Positions 7,422-16,028 of a stretch of DNA of 64,000 bases are shown in pieces; the stretch's first letter is position 1; every line of letters begins with the position of its first letter. The translations under genes were made by a program, and so were the position numbers. The notes below the pieces were generated by a model. That model was not told where the DNA came from, searched no databases, and was given only the letters and a program-made list of their open reading frames with translations. The DNA is from CAWCDJ01 sp963796675 (GTDB taxonomy: Bacteria; Acidobacteriota; Terriglobia; Bryobacterales; Bryobacteraceae), in the NCBI GenBank assembly GCA_963796675.1, contig CAWCMS010000003.1, forward strand, positions 310,001 to 374,000. Direction: 5' to 3'.

Positions 7422-8393
7422 CTAGCGCTTTCCGGGCAGCGTGATGACTACCGTATCGCCGTTTCCATTGATCACCGGAGGCTTTGCGGGCGAAGGTGCG
7501 AATACGGCAGCCGGGCCGGGAACAGGTGAAGCGGTCACGGGCCGCCGGATAGCCTGGCGGGATTGCATGGCTTTGCGCAGTGTAGCCTCAGGTACGGCCA
7601 CGGACAGCTTCAGGGAATCGCCCGCCATACTGCTTTCGAATTTCACCCCGGAGGAGGGTTGACCGGGCTGTCCCGCGGTCATGGCCTTAAAGAGTTGTAC
7701 GGTCGCAGCCAGCTTTTCGAGATCCTTCTGAGTGCGCGCGTGCAATTCGGCGGATAGCTCGATGCCATTACTCAAGATCAGGCCGAACTCGAAGCGATCG
7801 ACGGCATCGAGACCGGGGGCCTGAGCCATGTTCGCGGCTGCGTCCTTCGGAACCGTACCGATGCCCCAGATGTCGTAACGCTCGCGCAAGGCTTGGGCTC
7901 GTTCGGCGAGTTCCCCGGAAACCGCGGAAGCGCTGCCGCGGCGGTCGATAGCGGCGTGGACAAGAGCAGCGTCGCCCGCGAGCGCCGTGGAGCCATCGAG
8001 CAGCGCGATCAGGCCTTGGGAGGTCTTGCTGCCGGTGCCGAGCAGCGGAACACCGTGATAGTGATTGGCGCCTTTCGAGAAGCGCGCGACATCGAACCGT
8101 CCGCGCACCACCAGCAGAGCGGGCCCGTTGGGACGATCCGAAGCGGAGGCGATCAGGATTTCGTCGATATCCTTTAAGGGGTCGAAGCCGATCATCGAGG
8201 CCACGGCCATCCAGTCGGAGCCCGCGGTCACGGCTTGCGAGGCGGCGTCTCGAAACAGCGGTGACGAGGTGAGGGCGTGCAGCCGCACTCCGATCAGGGC
8301 CTGGGTCTCCGGAGGCAAGTATCCGGGAAAGGGGCCGTCCGCGGCGGGCAACAGGCACACCGCCAGCAAGTACACGAAGCACAGCCGTCTCAT
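7422..8393 (-). CDS. Exported protein of unknown function
   Basis: A 323-residue protein has a signal peptide (about residues 1-18, RRLCFVYLLAVCLLPAADG). Its body has alternating hydrophobic strands, for example LPPETQALIGVRLHAL and LLVVRGRFDVARFSKGANHYHG. A proline- and alanine-rich linker near residues 285-310 precedes the tail GNGDTVVITLPGKR. It resembles the exported hypothetical proteins of unknown role common in Acidobacteria; no catalytic motif is visible. The start is fixed by a -10-like TACCAT (8400-8405) 6 bases upstream, predicting a leaderless mRNA. Confidence 0.7.
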   Translation of the reverse strand: MRRLCFVYLLAVCLLPAADGPFPGYLPPETQALIGVRLHALTSSPLFRDAASQAVTAGSDWMAVASMIGFDPLKDIDEILIASASDRPNGPALLVVRGRFDVARFSKGANHYHGVPLLGTGSKTSQGLIALLDGSTALAGDAALVHAAIDRRGSASAVSGELAERAQALRERYDIWGIGTVPKDAAANMAQAPGLDAVDRFEFGLILSNGIELSAELHARTQKDLEKLAATVQLFKAMTAGQPGQPSSGVKFESSMAGDSLKLSVAVPEATLRKAMQSRQAIRRPVTASPVPGPAAVFAPSPAKPPVINGNGDTVVITLPGKR

Positions 8394-8399
8394 GGCCCG

Positions 8400-8405
8400 A
8401 TGGTA
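8400..8405 (-). promoter_or_regulatory. -10-like box TACCAT for the leaderless gene at 8393
   Basis: On the minus strand TACCAT ends 6 bases before the ATG at 8393, placing the expected transcription start at the start codon. Confidence 0.4.
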
Positions 8406-8473
8406 AGCCCCGGCGACCGGCCGGCGTAAGACAACCGAGGATAACGAGTACCCGGTTAACGAAAGTTAGCGGC

Positions 8474-10039
8474 CTATGCCAGCGTCACTTTCCAGGTCAC
8501 CGCGAAATCGGAGGGCCTCTCCGGCGGCAACTGGATGCGCAGACCGGCCTCTTCCTGCTTCCAGGAGATCTTCCCCTTGTGGCCCAGAAGCTCCACGTGG
8601 TGGATCTTACCGGGATCCTGGGGGCTCTTCGTGCCGAGCGGCGCGATGACCGCTTCCTTCTCCGGCCAGCCCATCATGAAGGCATACAGCGTCTTGCCTT
8701 TGGCGGTGAAGCGGATGTCCTTGGCGGTGAGATCCTTGCGGCCGTTTTCGTTGAAGCCCATACGACCCTGGCGCTCGGGCGGCGGCATCGTGCTTGGGCC
8801 TGAGCCGTAGATCTTCCAGGGGCGCGTGGAGTAGATACCTTCGCTATTGACCGACATCCATCCGGTGAAGGCCGAGAGCACCTTCATCTCATCGGGATCG
8901 AGCTGGCCGCTGCCCGGAAGCGGGAAGTTCAGCAGGAGATTGCCGTTGCGGCTGACGATATCCACCAGCATATCGACCACCAGCTTGGGCGACTTGTACT
9001 GGATGCCTTTCTTGTAATGCCAGTTGCCGATGCAGGTGTCGGTCTGCCACGGGTCGGGCCAGATTTTGTCCACGATGCCGCGCTCGAGATCGAGCGCGCA
9101 GGTGCCGGTGGCGCAATCTTCACGGCGTTTGCTGGTATAGATGGCTTCGACCTTTCCGCGATGTGCGCGGGCGCTCACATTATAGTGATGCGCCACCAGG
9201 CTCAAGCCATAATTCTCGAACGGGATACCGCCATCGGTGTAGAGCAGGTCAGGCTGATGCTGGTCGATCAGGTCCTTGATGCGGTTGAAATACTCGGTTT
9301 TCCAGACATCTGGCGCCACCCGGCCCATGGCTTGGGCCTTCTGCGCGAAATCGGCCGGCATGTCCTTGTAGCTGTGATACAGGTCGGCGAATTCGGGATT
9401 GATGCCGTCGTAGGGCACGCCCGCATATTCGCCGGTCTTGTCGCTGGTGTGCGCGGTAGCGAACCAATCGAAGCTGTTGGAGAGGTGCTCGCTCACGCCG
9501 AAACGCAGTCCGCGCTTGCGGGCTTCCTGTTTCCAGATGCCGACGATATCCTTCTTCGGTCCGGATTTTGCGGCGTTCCAGCGCGGCTGGTACTTCGAAT
9601 TCCACATGTCGAAGTTGTCGTGGTGGACACCCATGCTGACGAAGTATTTCGCGCCTGCCTTGACGTAGAGATCCATCAGGTGCGCGGGATCCCATTGATC
9701 GGCCTTGAACGTCGGAATCACGTCTTTGAAGCCGACCTTGGTGGGGTGGCCGTAATGCTCCAGGTGGAAGCGGTACTGCGCGCTGCCCTGAATGTACATG
9801 TTGCGTGCGTACCAATCGCCGGCTTCGGTGGCGGATTGCGGACCCCAATGCGCCCAGATGCCGAACTTGGCATCGCGGAACCATTCGGGGATGCGGTACG
9901 CCTGGAGCGATTCGCGGGTGCCCTGAAAGGGCCCGGCCTCGATGGCGAGTGCTGCCTCTTGCGCCTCGGCGCGGCGGAGGTGTACGGCGGGAAATGCGGC
10001 GGCGACGGTAGCCAGCGCGGTTCTGCGGGTGATCTTCAT
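8474..10039 (-). CDS. Exported GH29 alpha-L-fucosidase
   Basis: A 521-residue GH29 enzyme that cleaves terminal alpha-L-fucose. A Tat/Sec-like signal starts MKITRRTALATVAAAFPAV. The catalytic domain has the substrate His in AKFGIWAHWG, the pair in VSMGVHHDNFDMW, and the likely nucleophile Asp in LLYTDGGIPF. SRNGNLLLNFPLP closes the barrel and a C-terminal beta domain follows. The start has AAAGGAC at the right distance. It lies 14 bases after the alcohol dehydrogenase gene and is the last gene of a leftward three-gene operon, so oxidation of the released sugar may be the operon's purpose. Confidence 0.9.
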   Translation of the reverse strand: MKITRRTALATVAAAFPAVHLRRAEAQEAALAIEAGPFQGTRESLQAYRIPEWFRDAKFGIWAHWGPQSATEAGDWYARNMYIQGSAQYRFHLEHYGHPTKVGFKDVIPTFKADQWDPAHLMDLYVKAGAKYFVSMGVHHDNFDMWNSKYQPRWNAAKSGPKKDIVGIWKQEARKRGLRFGVSEHLSNSFDWFATAHTSDKTGEYAGVPYDGINPEFADLYHSYKDMPADFAQKAQAMGRVAPDVWKTEYFNRIKDLIDQHQPDLLYTDGGIPFENYGLSLVAHHYNVSARAHRGKVEAIYTSKRREDCATGTCALDLERGIVDKIWPDPWQTDTCIGNWHYKKGIQYKSPKLVVDMLVDIVSRNGNLLLNFPLPGSGQLDPDEMKVLSAFTGWMSVNSEGIYSTRPWKIYGSGPSTMPPPERQGRMGFNENGRKDLTAKDIRFTAKGKTLYAFMMGWPEKEAVIAPLGTKSPQDPGKIHHVELLGHKGKISWKQEEAGLRIQLPPERPSDFAVTWKVTLA

Positions 10040-10053
10040 GTCCAGTCCTTTCT

Positions 10054-11106
10054 TTAGACCAATTCCTCGTCGAAGCAGACCGCCACTTTACCGCAATTGC
10101 CGGAGGCCATGAGCGCATAGGCATCGGCCACGCGGTCGAGCGGAAAGCGGTGGGTCACCAGTTCGGCGGGATGCAAATTCCAGCGCACCAGGCGTTCCAC
10201 CAGTTCCTCCATGAGCCATGTGGACGTGACCCAGGAGCCGTAGATCGTCTTCTGGTCGTGAATGATGTCGGGCGAGGGGTTGAATTCGACGCGGCCGCCT
10301 TCGCCGAGGAAGACGATCCGTCCCCACTTGCGGGTAGCGCGGATCGCGGTGGCGCGGGCGGCGTCATTCGCGGAGCAATCGATCGCACGTTCGACGCCGC
10401 GGCCGCCCGTCAGCCTACGAACTTGGGCGACGTTGTCTGGGCCGCTCGCCAGCACTTCGTCGCACAGCCCGAGATCGCGGGCCAGGCGCATGCGCGCCTC
10501 GACGATGTCGATCCCGATGATGCGCTCGGCGCCGAGTTTGCGGCAGAGCGCGGCGGCGGCGAGTCCGACGGGGCCGAGCCCGGTGATGAGCACGGCGTGG
10601 TTGCCGTCGATGCCGATCTTTTCGAGACCCTCGTAAACCGTGCCGAAGCCGCAGGCCACCTGCGCGCCATCGGCGTAGGAGAGTTGGTCCGGAAGATGGA
10701 TCAGGTCCTTCTCTTCGGCAAGCAGGTAGTCGGCCATGCCGCCGTCGCGCTGCCATCCGTAGGCGCGGCGGTACTTTTCACTGGTGCAGGAGATCATGTA
10801 GCCGCGGCGGCAGTCATTGCACACGCCGCAGCCGGAGATGTGATAGACGATGACGCGATCGCCCGTGCCGAAGCGGCGGCAACCGGGCCCGGTCTTGACG
10901 ATCCGGCCGCACGGCTCATGCCCGGCGATCACACCCTGATAGCCTTCGGGGCCTTTGCCGAGGTGCTCATGATAGATGCAGCGGATGTCCGATCCGCAAA
11001 TGGTGGAGGCCTTCATGCGAAGCAACACTTCGCCATGGCCTGGCTCCGGCACCGCCACTTCCCGCAGTTCAGCCGTGCTATTGCCCGGCAGGTAGGCTCC
11101 CGTCAT
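10054..11106 (-). CDS. Zinc-dependent alcohol/sugar dehydrogenase
   Basis: A 350-residue medium-chain dehydrogenase. The catalytic zinc ligands lie in STICGSD and AGHEPCG. The structural zinc cysteines lie in the segment GCGVCNDCRRGYMISC. The NAD site is VLITGLGPVGLAAAALC, followed by GIDIVEAR, whose acidic residue suggests NAD preference. It resembles threonine and iditol (polyol) dehydrogenases. The ATG at 11106 overlaps the reductase stop as ATGA, so the two are translationally coupled; an upstream in-frame extension would run inside that gene. Its place before a fucosidase suggests a deoxysugar or its alcohol as substrate (inference). Confidence 0.85.
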   Translation of the reverse strand: MTGAYLPGNSTAELREVAVPEPGHGEVLLRMKASTICGSDIRCIYHEHLGKGPEGYQGVIAGHEPCGRIVKTGPGCRRFGTGDRVIVYHISGCGVCNDCRRGYMISCTSEKYRRAYGWQRDGGMADYLLAEEKDLIHLPDQLSYADGAQVACGFGTVYEGLEKIGIDGNHAVLITGLGPVGLAAAALCRKLGAERIIGIDIVEARMRLARDLGLCDEVLASGPDNVAQVRRLTGGRGVERAIDCSANDAARATAIRATRKWGRIVFLGEGGRVEFNPSPDIIHDQKTIYGSWVTSTWLMEELVERLVRWNLHPAELVTHRFPLDRVADAYALMASGNCGKVAVCFDEELV

Positions 11107-12116
11107 TGAGCGATCTCTCCATTCACGTCCCAAAGGTCTTCCCAAGTTTGGCCGGGCTTCCACAGGAACACCTGGCCTTTGATGAGGCGGCAATTGCGAT
11201 CGATCGCCGCGATGTCGCGCATCTCTTCATCGGTGAGCGGCGGGCCCGCTGCGGCCTCGAGATTCGCCACATAATTGTGCGGCCGCGTGGAAAACGGAAT
11301 CGGCGTCTGGCCGCGCTGGATTGCCCAGCGGATGCACACGGCCGCGGGATGGACTCCCAGGCGGCGCGCAATCCGCACGATTACCCGGTCCTCCATGTCG
11401 GACGTATCTTCGGGAGTGCGGTCTCGGTCGGGGCGGTTGGGAGAGCCCAGCGGGCAATAGCCGACCGGCTCGATGCCGTTGGCGCGGACGAAGTCGAAGA
11501 GTTCCGGCTGCTGAAAATGCGGGTGCAGTTCCATTTCATTCACCGCCGGCTGGATGCGCGCGTCCGCCAGCAGCATCCGCAGTTTAGGCACGGTCACGTT
11601 CGACGTGCCGATGTGCCGCACCAAGCCGAGATCGACCAGCTTTTCCATCTGCCGCCAGGTCTTCAGAAACTCAGAGTGGATATAGGGGTGTGCATGCTCG
11701 CTGCGCGAGGTGACGTCGCAGCCAGGGGGATGGAAATTCGGAAACGGCCAGTGGACCAGGTAGAGGTCGAGGTAGTCCAGGCCGAGATCGGCCAGCGATT
11801 GGCGGCACGAAGCGATCACATCGGCCTCGGCGTGTTTGTCGTTCCAGAGCTTGGAGGTGATCCAGAGGTCTTCGCGCTTCAGGCCGCTCGCGAAAACGTT
11901 CGCGAACGCGCCGCCAATGCGGTCTTCGTTGCTGTAGACCGAAGCGCAATCGATGTGCCGGTAGCCCGCGGCGATCGCACCCTCCACCGCCTGGGCGACC
12001 GATTCCGGCGAAGCGTGATCGGAGCCGAACGTGCCGAGCCCGATCGCGGGCATGGACGCGCCGGAAGAGAGAATGCGCTGCGGAACGAGCGCAGGGTCGA
12101 TCAGGGGAACGTTCAT
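11103..12116 (-). CDS. Aldo/keto reductase
   Basis: A 337-residue (alpha/beta)8-barrel reductase with the full catalytic set: Asp and Tyr in HIDCASVYSNE, Lys in ITSKLWND, and His in LYLVHWPFPN. The C-terminal cofactor region RGQTPIPFSTRPHN is present. The family interconverts aldehydes or ketoses and alcohols with NAD(P)H; some bacterial L-fucose dehydrogenases belong to it. It is the first gene of the operon that ends with the GH29 fucosidase. A TAAACT box ends 9 bases upstream of the ATG and no strong ribosome site is seen. Confidence 0.87.
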   Translation of the reverse strand: MNVPLIDPALVPQRILSSGASMPAIGLGTFGSDHASPESVAQAVEGAIAAGYRHIDCASVYSNEDRIGGAFANVFASGLKREDLWITSKLWNDKHAEADVIASCRQSLADLGLDYLDLYLVHWPFPNFHPPGCDVTSRSEHAHPYIHSEFLKTWRQMEKLVDLGLVRHIGTSNVTVPKLRMLLADARIQPAVNEMELHPHFQQPELFDFVRANGIEPVGYCPLGSPNRPDRDRTPEDTSDMEDRVIVRIARRLGVHPAAVCIRWAIQRGQTPIPFSTRPHNYVANLEAAAGPPLTDEEMRDIAAIDRNCRLIKGQVFLWKPGQTWEDLWDVNGEIAQ

Positions 12117-12211
12117 CTCGGGGCCAGTTTATCAGGTAGCACCAGGAGCGGAGATGATATACTTCAAGCCGTCAGCACTCAACTCTTTCCGAATCCTGGG
12201 CGATTTTCGTG

Positions 12212-12958
12212 ATGCCTCTTCTCGATCGTTTCGTACCGACAATCGTGCTATCGCTCGTCGCCGGCGCCACGCTGCTCTCGGCGCAGACCGACCGGGGCGG
12301 CACGCTCTTCCTGGAAAAATGCAGCTTCTGCCACGGCCGCGACGCGGGCGGCGGCGACCAGGGCCCCGACCTGACCCGTTCCGCAGTAGTCACTGCCGAT
12401 TCCAACGGCGAGAAGATCGCGCCAGTCATCCGCGAAGGCCGGGAGGAGCACGGCATGCCGCGCTTCAATTTGCCCGATCCGGATATCGCGGCACTCGTCG
12501 CCTTCATCCACGCGCAGAAGACGCTAGCAGAATCGCAGAAAGGCGGCCGCCGCGGTGTCGATGCCGCGGACCTGCAGACCGGCAACGCGACCGCTGGGAA
12601 ACAATACTTCGAAGGCGCCGGCAAGTGCGCCTCCTGCCACTCCGCCACGGGTGATCTTGCCGGCATCGCCGCCCGCTACCAGGGTCTGCGGCTCGAGCAG
12701 CGCCTGCTCTACCCGCGCGGCGCGGCGTCCAAAGTCACGGTCACACCACGCTCCGGCCAAAGCGTCACCGGAGAACTCGCCTATCTCGACGAATTCACGG
12801 TTGCCTTGCGCGATCCCGCCGGCCGCTACCGTTCCTGGCGCGTTTCCGATGTCCGCTACGCCGTCGATGCTCCCGTCGAAGCCCACGCCGACCTGCTCGC
12901 GAAGTATACCGACGACGACATCCATAACCTCATGGCGTACCTCCAGACCCTGCGCTGA
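12212..12958 (+). CDS. Exported dihaem cytochrome c, partner of quinoprotein module 1
   Basis: A 248-residue protein with a signal segment (about residues 6-25), a first haem motif CSFCH (37-41) in a typical cytochrome c domain, and a second motif CASCH (138-142). The second is followed by a domain ending DVRYAVDAPVEAHADLLAKYTDDDIHNLMAYLQTLR. The same C-terminal layout occurs in the trihaem cytochrome at 39561-40601. It is 14 bases upstream of the quinoprotein gene and should carry its electrons in the periplasm. The ATG at 12212 is preferred over the adjacent GTG at 12209. A TATACT box at 12154-12159 may be the promoter. Confidence 0.87.
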   Translation: MPLLDRFVPTIVLSLVAGATLLSAQTDRGGTLFLEKCSFCHGRDAGGGDQGPDLTRSAVVTADSNGEKIAPVIREGREEHGMPRFNLPDPDIAALVAFIHAQKTLAESQKGGRRGVDAADLQTGNATAGKQYFEGAGKCASCHSATGDLAGIAARYQGLRLEQRLLYPRGAASKVTVTPRSGQSVTGELAYLDEFTVALRDPAGRYRSWRVSDVRYAVDAPVEAHADLLAKYTDDDIHNLMAYLQTLR

Positions 12959-12972
12959 CCGAAGGGAATCTC

Positions 12973-14493
12973 ATGAAACGTCTCGCCATCCTCGCCGCGC
13001 TTTGCTGTCCGCTCTTCGCCCAGGGCGTCGATCCGTCGATGCTCCTCGATCCGCCGGCCTCCACCTGGCCCGGATACCATGGCGACTATTCCGGACGCCG
13101 GCACAGTGCGCTTGGGCAGATTACACCTGAAAACGTCGGCCGTCTCGGCCTCTCCTGGGCCTTTCAGACCGCGCAGACCGACGCGCTGAAGTGCACGCCG
13201 CTATTGGTCGATGGCATCCTCTATATCACGGTGCCCAACAATGTCTGGGCCATCGACGCGCGCTCCGGCCGTCAGATCTGGCACTATCGCTATCCCGCCA
13301 ACAAAGGCTTCCACATCGGCTCGCGCGGCGTCTCGATGTACAAAGACTGGCTCTTCTTCATGACTCCGGACGCCCACCTGGTGTCGCTCAACGCCAATGA
13401 CGGGAAGGTGCGCTGGATCGTCGCCGTCGCCGATTCGGGCAAGGGATACTGGACCACCATGTCGCCGCTGATCGTGCGCAACCACGTGCTGGTCGGGGTC
13501 TCCGGCGACTTCGATAATCTCACGGGCTTCCTGAAATCCATCGATCCCGAGACAGGCAAGACGCAATGGAAATGGGAGAGCACTCCACCCGCAGGCACGC
13601 CCAACGCTACCACCGGCGGGATGACCTGGATGACCGGCACTTACGATCCGTCGCTCAACCTCATCTACTGGGGGACGGGCAATCCCACTCCGGTGCTGAC
13701 CGCCAAAGCGCGCCCCGGCGACAATCGCTATACCTGCAGCATCGTCGCGCTCAATCCCGATACCGGCAAACTCACCTGGGCCTTTCAGCCCTCGCCGCAC
13801 GATACGCACGATTGGGACGCGGTCGAGATCCCCGTGCTGGTGGACGCCGATTTCCACGGCAAGCCGCGCAAGATGCTGATGCAGACCTCGCGCAACGGCT
13901 ACTTCTTCGTGCTCGACCGGACCAACGGAGAGAGCCTGCTCACGACCACTTTCGGCCCAGTCAACTGGAGCCTCGGTGTCGATAAAAAAGGCCAGCCGAT
14001 TCCGAATCCCGACAAGGAACCGGCTCCCGACGGACGTTTGATCGCACCCGATGAAGGCGGACTGACGAACTACCGCTCGCCGAGCTTCGATCCGAAAACG
14101 GGACTTTTCATCGTCAACGCCCACCCGAGTTACGGCATCTATTTTGCGAAGCCCGCCGATGGGACATTCGGTTGGGCCGGCGCCGATTACGGGGTATGGG
14201 GCAAAGCGGTGCTCGAAGCCATCGACTACCAGACCGGTAAGATCCGCTGGACCCACGAACTCGGTCCCGGAGGTTCGGGCGCGGGCGTGCTGACCACCGA
14301 TTCCGGCGTGATGTTCACCGGCGATGCGCACGGCAACGTGCTCGCCCTACGCACCGCGGATGGCAAAACGCTCTGGCACGCCGGCGCCGGCAGCGGGATG
14401 GAGAGCTCGCCAATCACCTATGAGCTCGACGGCCGCCAGTACGTCCTGACGGGCAACGGCGGCGTTCTTTTCGCGTGGGCGTTGCCGGAGTAG
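12973..14493 (+). CDS. PQQ-type quinoprotein (eight-bladed propeller), module 1
   Basis: A 506-residue exported protein (signal residues 1-17) homologous to PQQ-dependent alcohol dehydrogenases, with repeats such as IDARSGRQIWHY and LNPDTGKLTWAF. Kept are the catalytic Asp region SPHDTHDWDAVE and the Asn region GTGNPTPV. Missing is the vicinal Cys-Cys pair near the usual NRGVA segment (here FHIGSRGVSMY). The Ca-ligand Glu of the usual SGAEFGVRG also appears replaced (SGDFDN). Public annotation calls such acidobacterial proteins 'empty' quinoproteins, as far as I recall. PQQ binding is therefore uncertain. It forms an operon with the cytochrome before it. Confidence 0.85.
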   Translation: MKRLAILAALCCPLFAQGVDPSMLLDPPASTWPGYHGDYSGRRHSALGQITPENVGRLGLSWAFQTAQTDALKCTPLLVDGILYITVPNNVWAIDARSGRQIWHYRYPANKGFHIGSRGVSMYKDWLFFMTPDAHLVSLNANDGKVRWIVAVADSGKGYWTTMSPLIVRNHVLVGVSGDFDNLTGFLKSIDPETGKTQWKWESTPPAGTPNATTGGMTWMTGTYDPSLNLIYWGTGNPTPVLTAKARPGDNRYTCSIVALNPDTGKLTWAFQPSPHDTHDWDAVEIPVLVDADFHGKPRKMLMQTSRNGYFFVLDRTNGESLLTTTFGPVNWSLGVDKKGQPIPNPDKEPAPDGRLIAPDEGGLTNYRSPSFDPKTGLFIVNAHPSYGIYFAKPADGTFGWAGADYGVWGKAVLEAIDYQTGKIRWTHELGPGGSGAGVLTTDSGVMFTGDAHGNVLALRTADGKTLWHAGAGSGMESSPITYELDGRQYVLTGNGGVLFAWALPE

Positions 14494-14524
14494 CCGTGCG
14501 GACCCAAAGCGTCGGTGTGGGGCA

Positions 14525-14534
14525 GGATTCATCC
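14525..14534. repeat. Left target-site duplication of the IS4 element
   Basis: GGATTCATCC directly left of the element is repeated exactly at 15957-15966, a 10-bp duplication typical of IS4-family insertion. Confidence 0.85.
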
Positions 14535-15956
14535 CAATGCCACTTAGTTTTTCTCTCTTCGGGTAGGAAAATGGAAGCCACGCCCCCAGACTTCTCGCGG
14601 ATACGATCGCCGTTTGAGGCGCCGTGGGAGCCGACATCGTGCGACCAGTTCGATCATGCGATCCAGTTTTTGTTCTCTCTGCTTGGCGGTGCGTGCTGCC
14701 AGAATATCGGGATAGCTGTCGAGCACAATCTGGCTGGCATAGGTAAAGCTCAATTGCCGAGGGTCGATGGCGGCCCGTTGTGCCGCCTGAAACAGGATGG
14801 CTCGGACCAGGTTATAGGCCATCACAGCAACCAGTAGTTCCTTCTCCATCATGTCCACGGAGTGCGCGTTGATGCGCGACAGATGCACCGTCTGTTTCAG
14901 ACAACGTAAATCTGTCTCAATGCGCCACCGACGACCATAGAGCGCGACTACCTCCTCGGCTGGCAAGGTAGTGGTGGTGAATAGATAGAGCCACTGTTTG
15001 TGTTTGCCGCGCCCCACCCGGACGGCGATCAGCCGGCCCTCGATGCTGGCACCATCCGGCCAGGGAGGTGCTTGCTTCTGCCCCTTCTTCCTCCCGTCCC
15101 ACCGGCTCGCGCGCCAACACACCGCATACTCGCCAGGCTCTGCGATCTCCCCACCCGCCAAGCGTTTCGCCCGCACCGCCGTCAAACGCACGATCGTTTG
15201 ATGCCCTGCTTGCCCTGCTCCGTAGGCAGTGAAGAAGATCCCAAAATTGCGGTCCCCCACGATCACCGCACCGGCGGGAACTTGGGCCATGGCCTGTTTC
15301 GCCAAGCCCTGTTCACTCACCGCCTTTGGCCCGTACATCGCTCCCCAGTAGGGTCGCTCTGCCAAGCCCGTCCGCAAATCATGCAGCACCACGATGCGCA
15401 GCACTGGCCAATGCGAGCGACCGTGCTGGTTGCGATTGGGCGGGTAGGGCCTCACCAACTCTGCTTCGTGCTCCAATTGCAGGCTCGAGCCGTCCAACAA
15501 ATACACCCGCGGGCTCCCTTCCGGTTCCGATTCCAGCAGTCGCTGCCGCAGTCTTTCCATCGACTCGTTCATCACGCTACTCACCAACAGTTTGGGCAAG
15601 TGTTGGCGAGCTTGGCAATACCCGCCGGTCGACGACGCGATGTTCCTCTCCTGTACCCGCTTGCAGGCGCTCAGGATCGGGTCGAATCGCCCCTCCACTA
15701 ACTGGGCTACGCTGCTGGCCAGCGAACCCCTGGGCTGCAGACGCTGCATCATCATCATCCACAGCACCACGCGGGCGGTGAAGATCCCAGCCCGTACCTT
15801 CCAACCGAGATCCCGCTGTAGCAAGCGGAACAACGTGGCAGGCGCCACCTGCTCATACCACTGAAGAATTGACTCCGAATTACAAAGCGCCATACCAGAA
15901 CATAACTCCAATCAAATGTTCTGGTTGCCATTGGCGCGGAAAACTAAGTGGCATTG
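14535..15956. mobile_element. IS4-family insertion sequence, complete
   Basis: A 1422-bp element has 17-bp perfect terminal inverted repeats, CAATGCCACTTAGTTTT at the left (14535-14551) and its complement at the right (15940-15956). It carries a single transposase gene on the minus strand and is flanked by a 10-bp direct repeat. Identical ends and an intact gene indicate a recent or still active insertion. It lies between the quinoprotein stop and the tandem hairpins after the dehydratase gene, so no gene is broken. Confidence 0.92.
14544..15893 (-). CDS. IS4-family DDE transposase
   Basis: The 449-residue transposase (from the ATG at 15893) has the acidic triad in YLLDGSSLQ, VIVGDRNFGIF and YGRRWRIETDLRCLK. 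The last matches the IS4 signature Y-x2-R-x3-E-x6-K exactly. The frame is open to the left terminal repeat and its stop lies inside that repeat. An in-frame TTG at 15911 could start the protein six residues earlier. The frame shows no internal stop or frameshift, so the protein should be functional. Confidence 0.93.
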   Translation of the reverse strand: MALCNSESILQWYEQVAPATLFRLLQRDLGWKVRAGIFTARVVLWMMMMQRLQPRGSLASSVAQLVEGRFDPILSACKRVQERNIASSTGGYCQARQHLPKLLVSSVMNESMERLRQRLLESEPEGSPRVYLLDGSSLQLEHEAELVRPYPPNRNQHGRSHWPVLRIVVLHDLRTGLAERPYWGAMYGPKAVSEQGLAKQAMAQVPAGAVIVGDRNFGIFFTAYGAGQAGHQTIVRLTAVRAKRLAGGEIAEPGEYAVCWRASRWDGRKKGQKQAPPWPDGASIEGRLIAVRVGRGKHKQWLYLFTTTTLPAEEVVALYGRRWRIETDLRCLKQTVHLSRINAHSVDMMEKELLVAVMAYNLVRAILFQAAQRAAIDPRQLSFTYASQIVLDSYPDILAARTAKQREQKLDRMIELVARCRLPRRLKRRSYPREVWGRGFHFPTRREKN

Positions 15957-15966
15957 GGATTCATCC
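15957..15966. repeat. Right target-site duplication of the IS4 element
   Basis: GGATTCATCC, identical to 14525-14534. The sequence continues with TGCACTTCCAGC, which gives the uninterrupted target when joined to the left flank. Confidence 0.85.
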
Positions 15967-15980
15967 TGCACTTCCAGCAA

Positions 15981-16014
15981 TCGGGCTGAAGCCCGATGCA
16001 GGCTGAAGGCCTGC
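15981..16014. terminator. Two tandem short hairpins downstream of the ManD-like gene
   Basis: TCGGGC-TGAA-GCCCGA (15981-15996) is followed after one base by GCAGGC-TGAAG-GCCTGC (15998-16014). Both share a TGAA loop. They sit 14 bases beyond the dehydratase stop and, before the IS inserted, would have faced the quinoprotein stop as well. No T-run is present, so they may instead be a REP-like repeat. Confidence 0.5.
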
Positions 16015-16028
16015 CCCACCAAAGATAA

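Noticed and set aside
13201..14331. A 376-codon open frame antisense to quinoprotein module 1
   Set aside because: Shadow of a clear quinoprotein gene, with compositionally biased product and no start signal.
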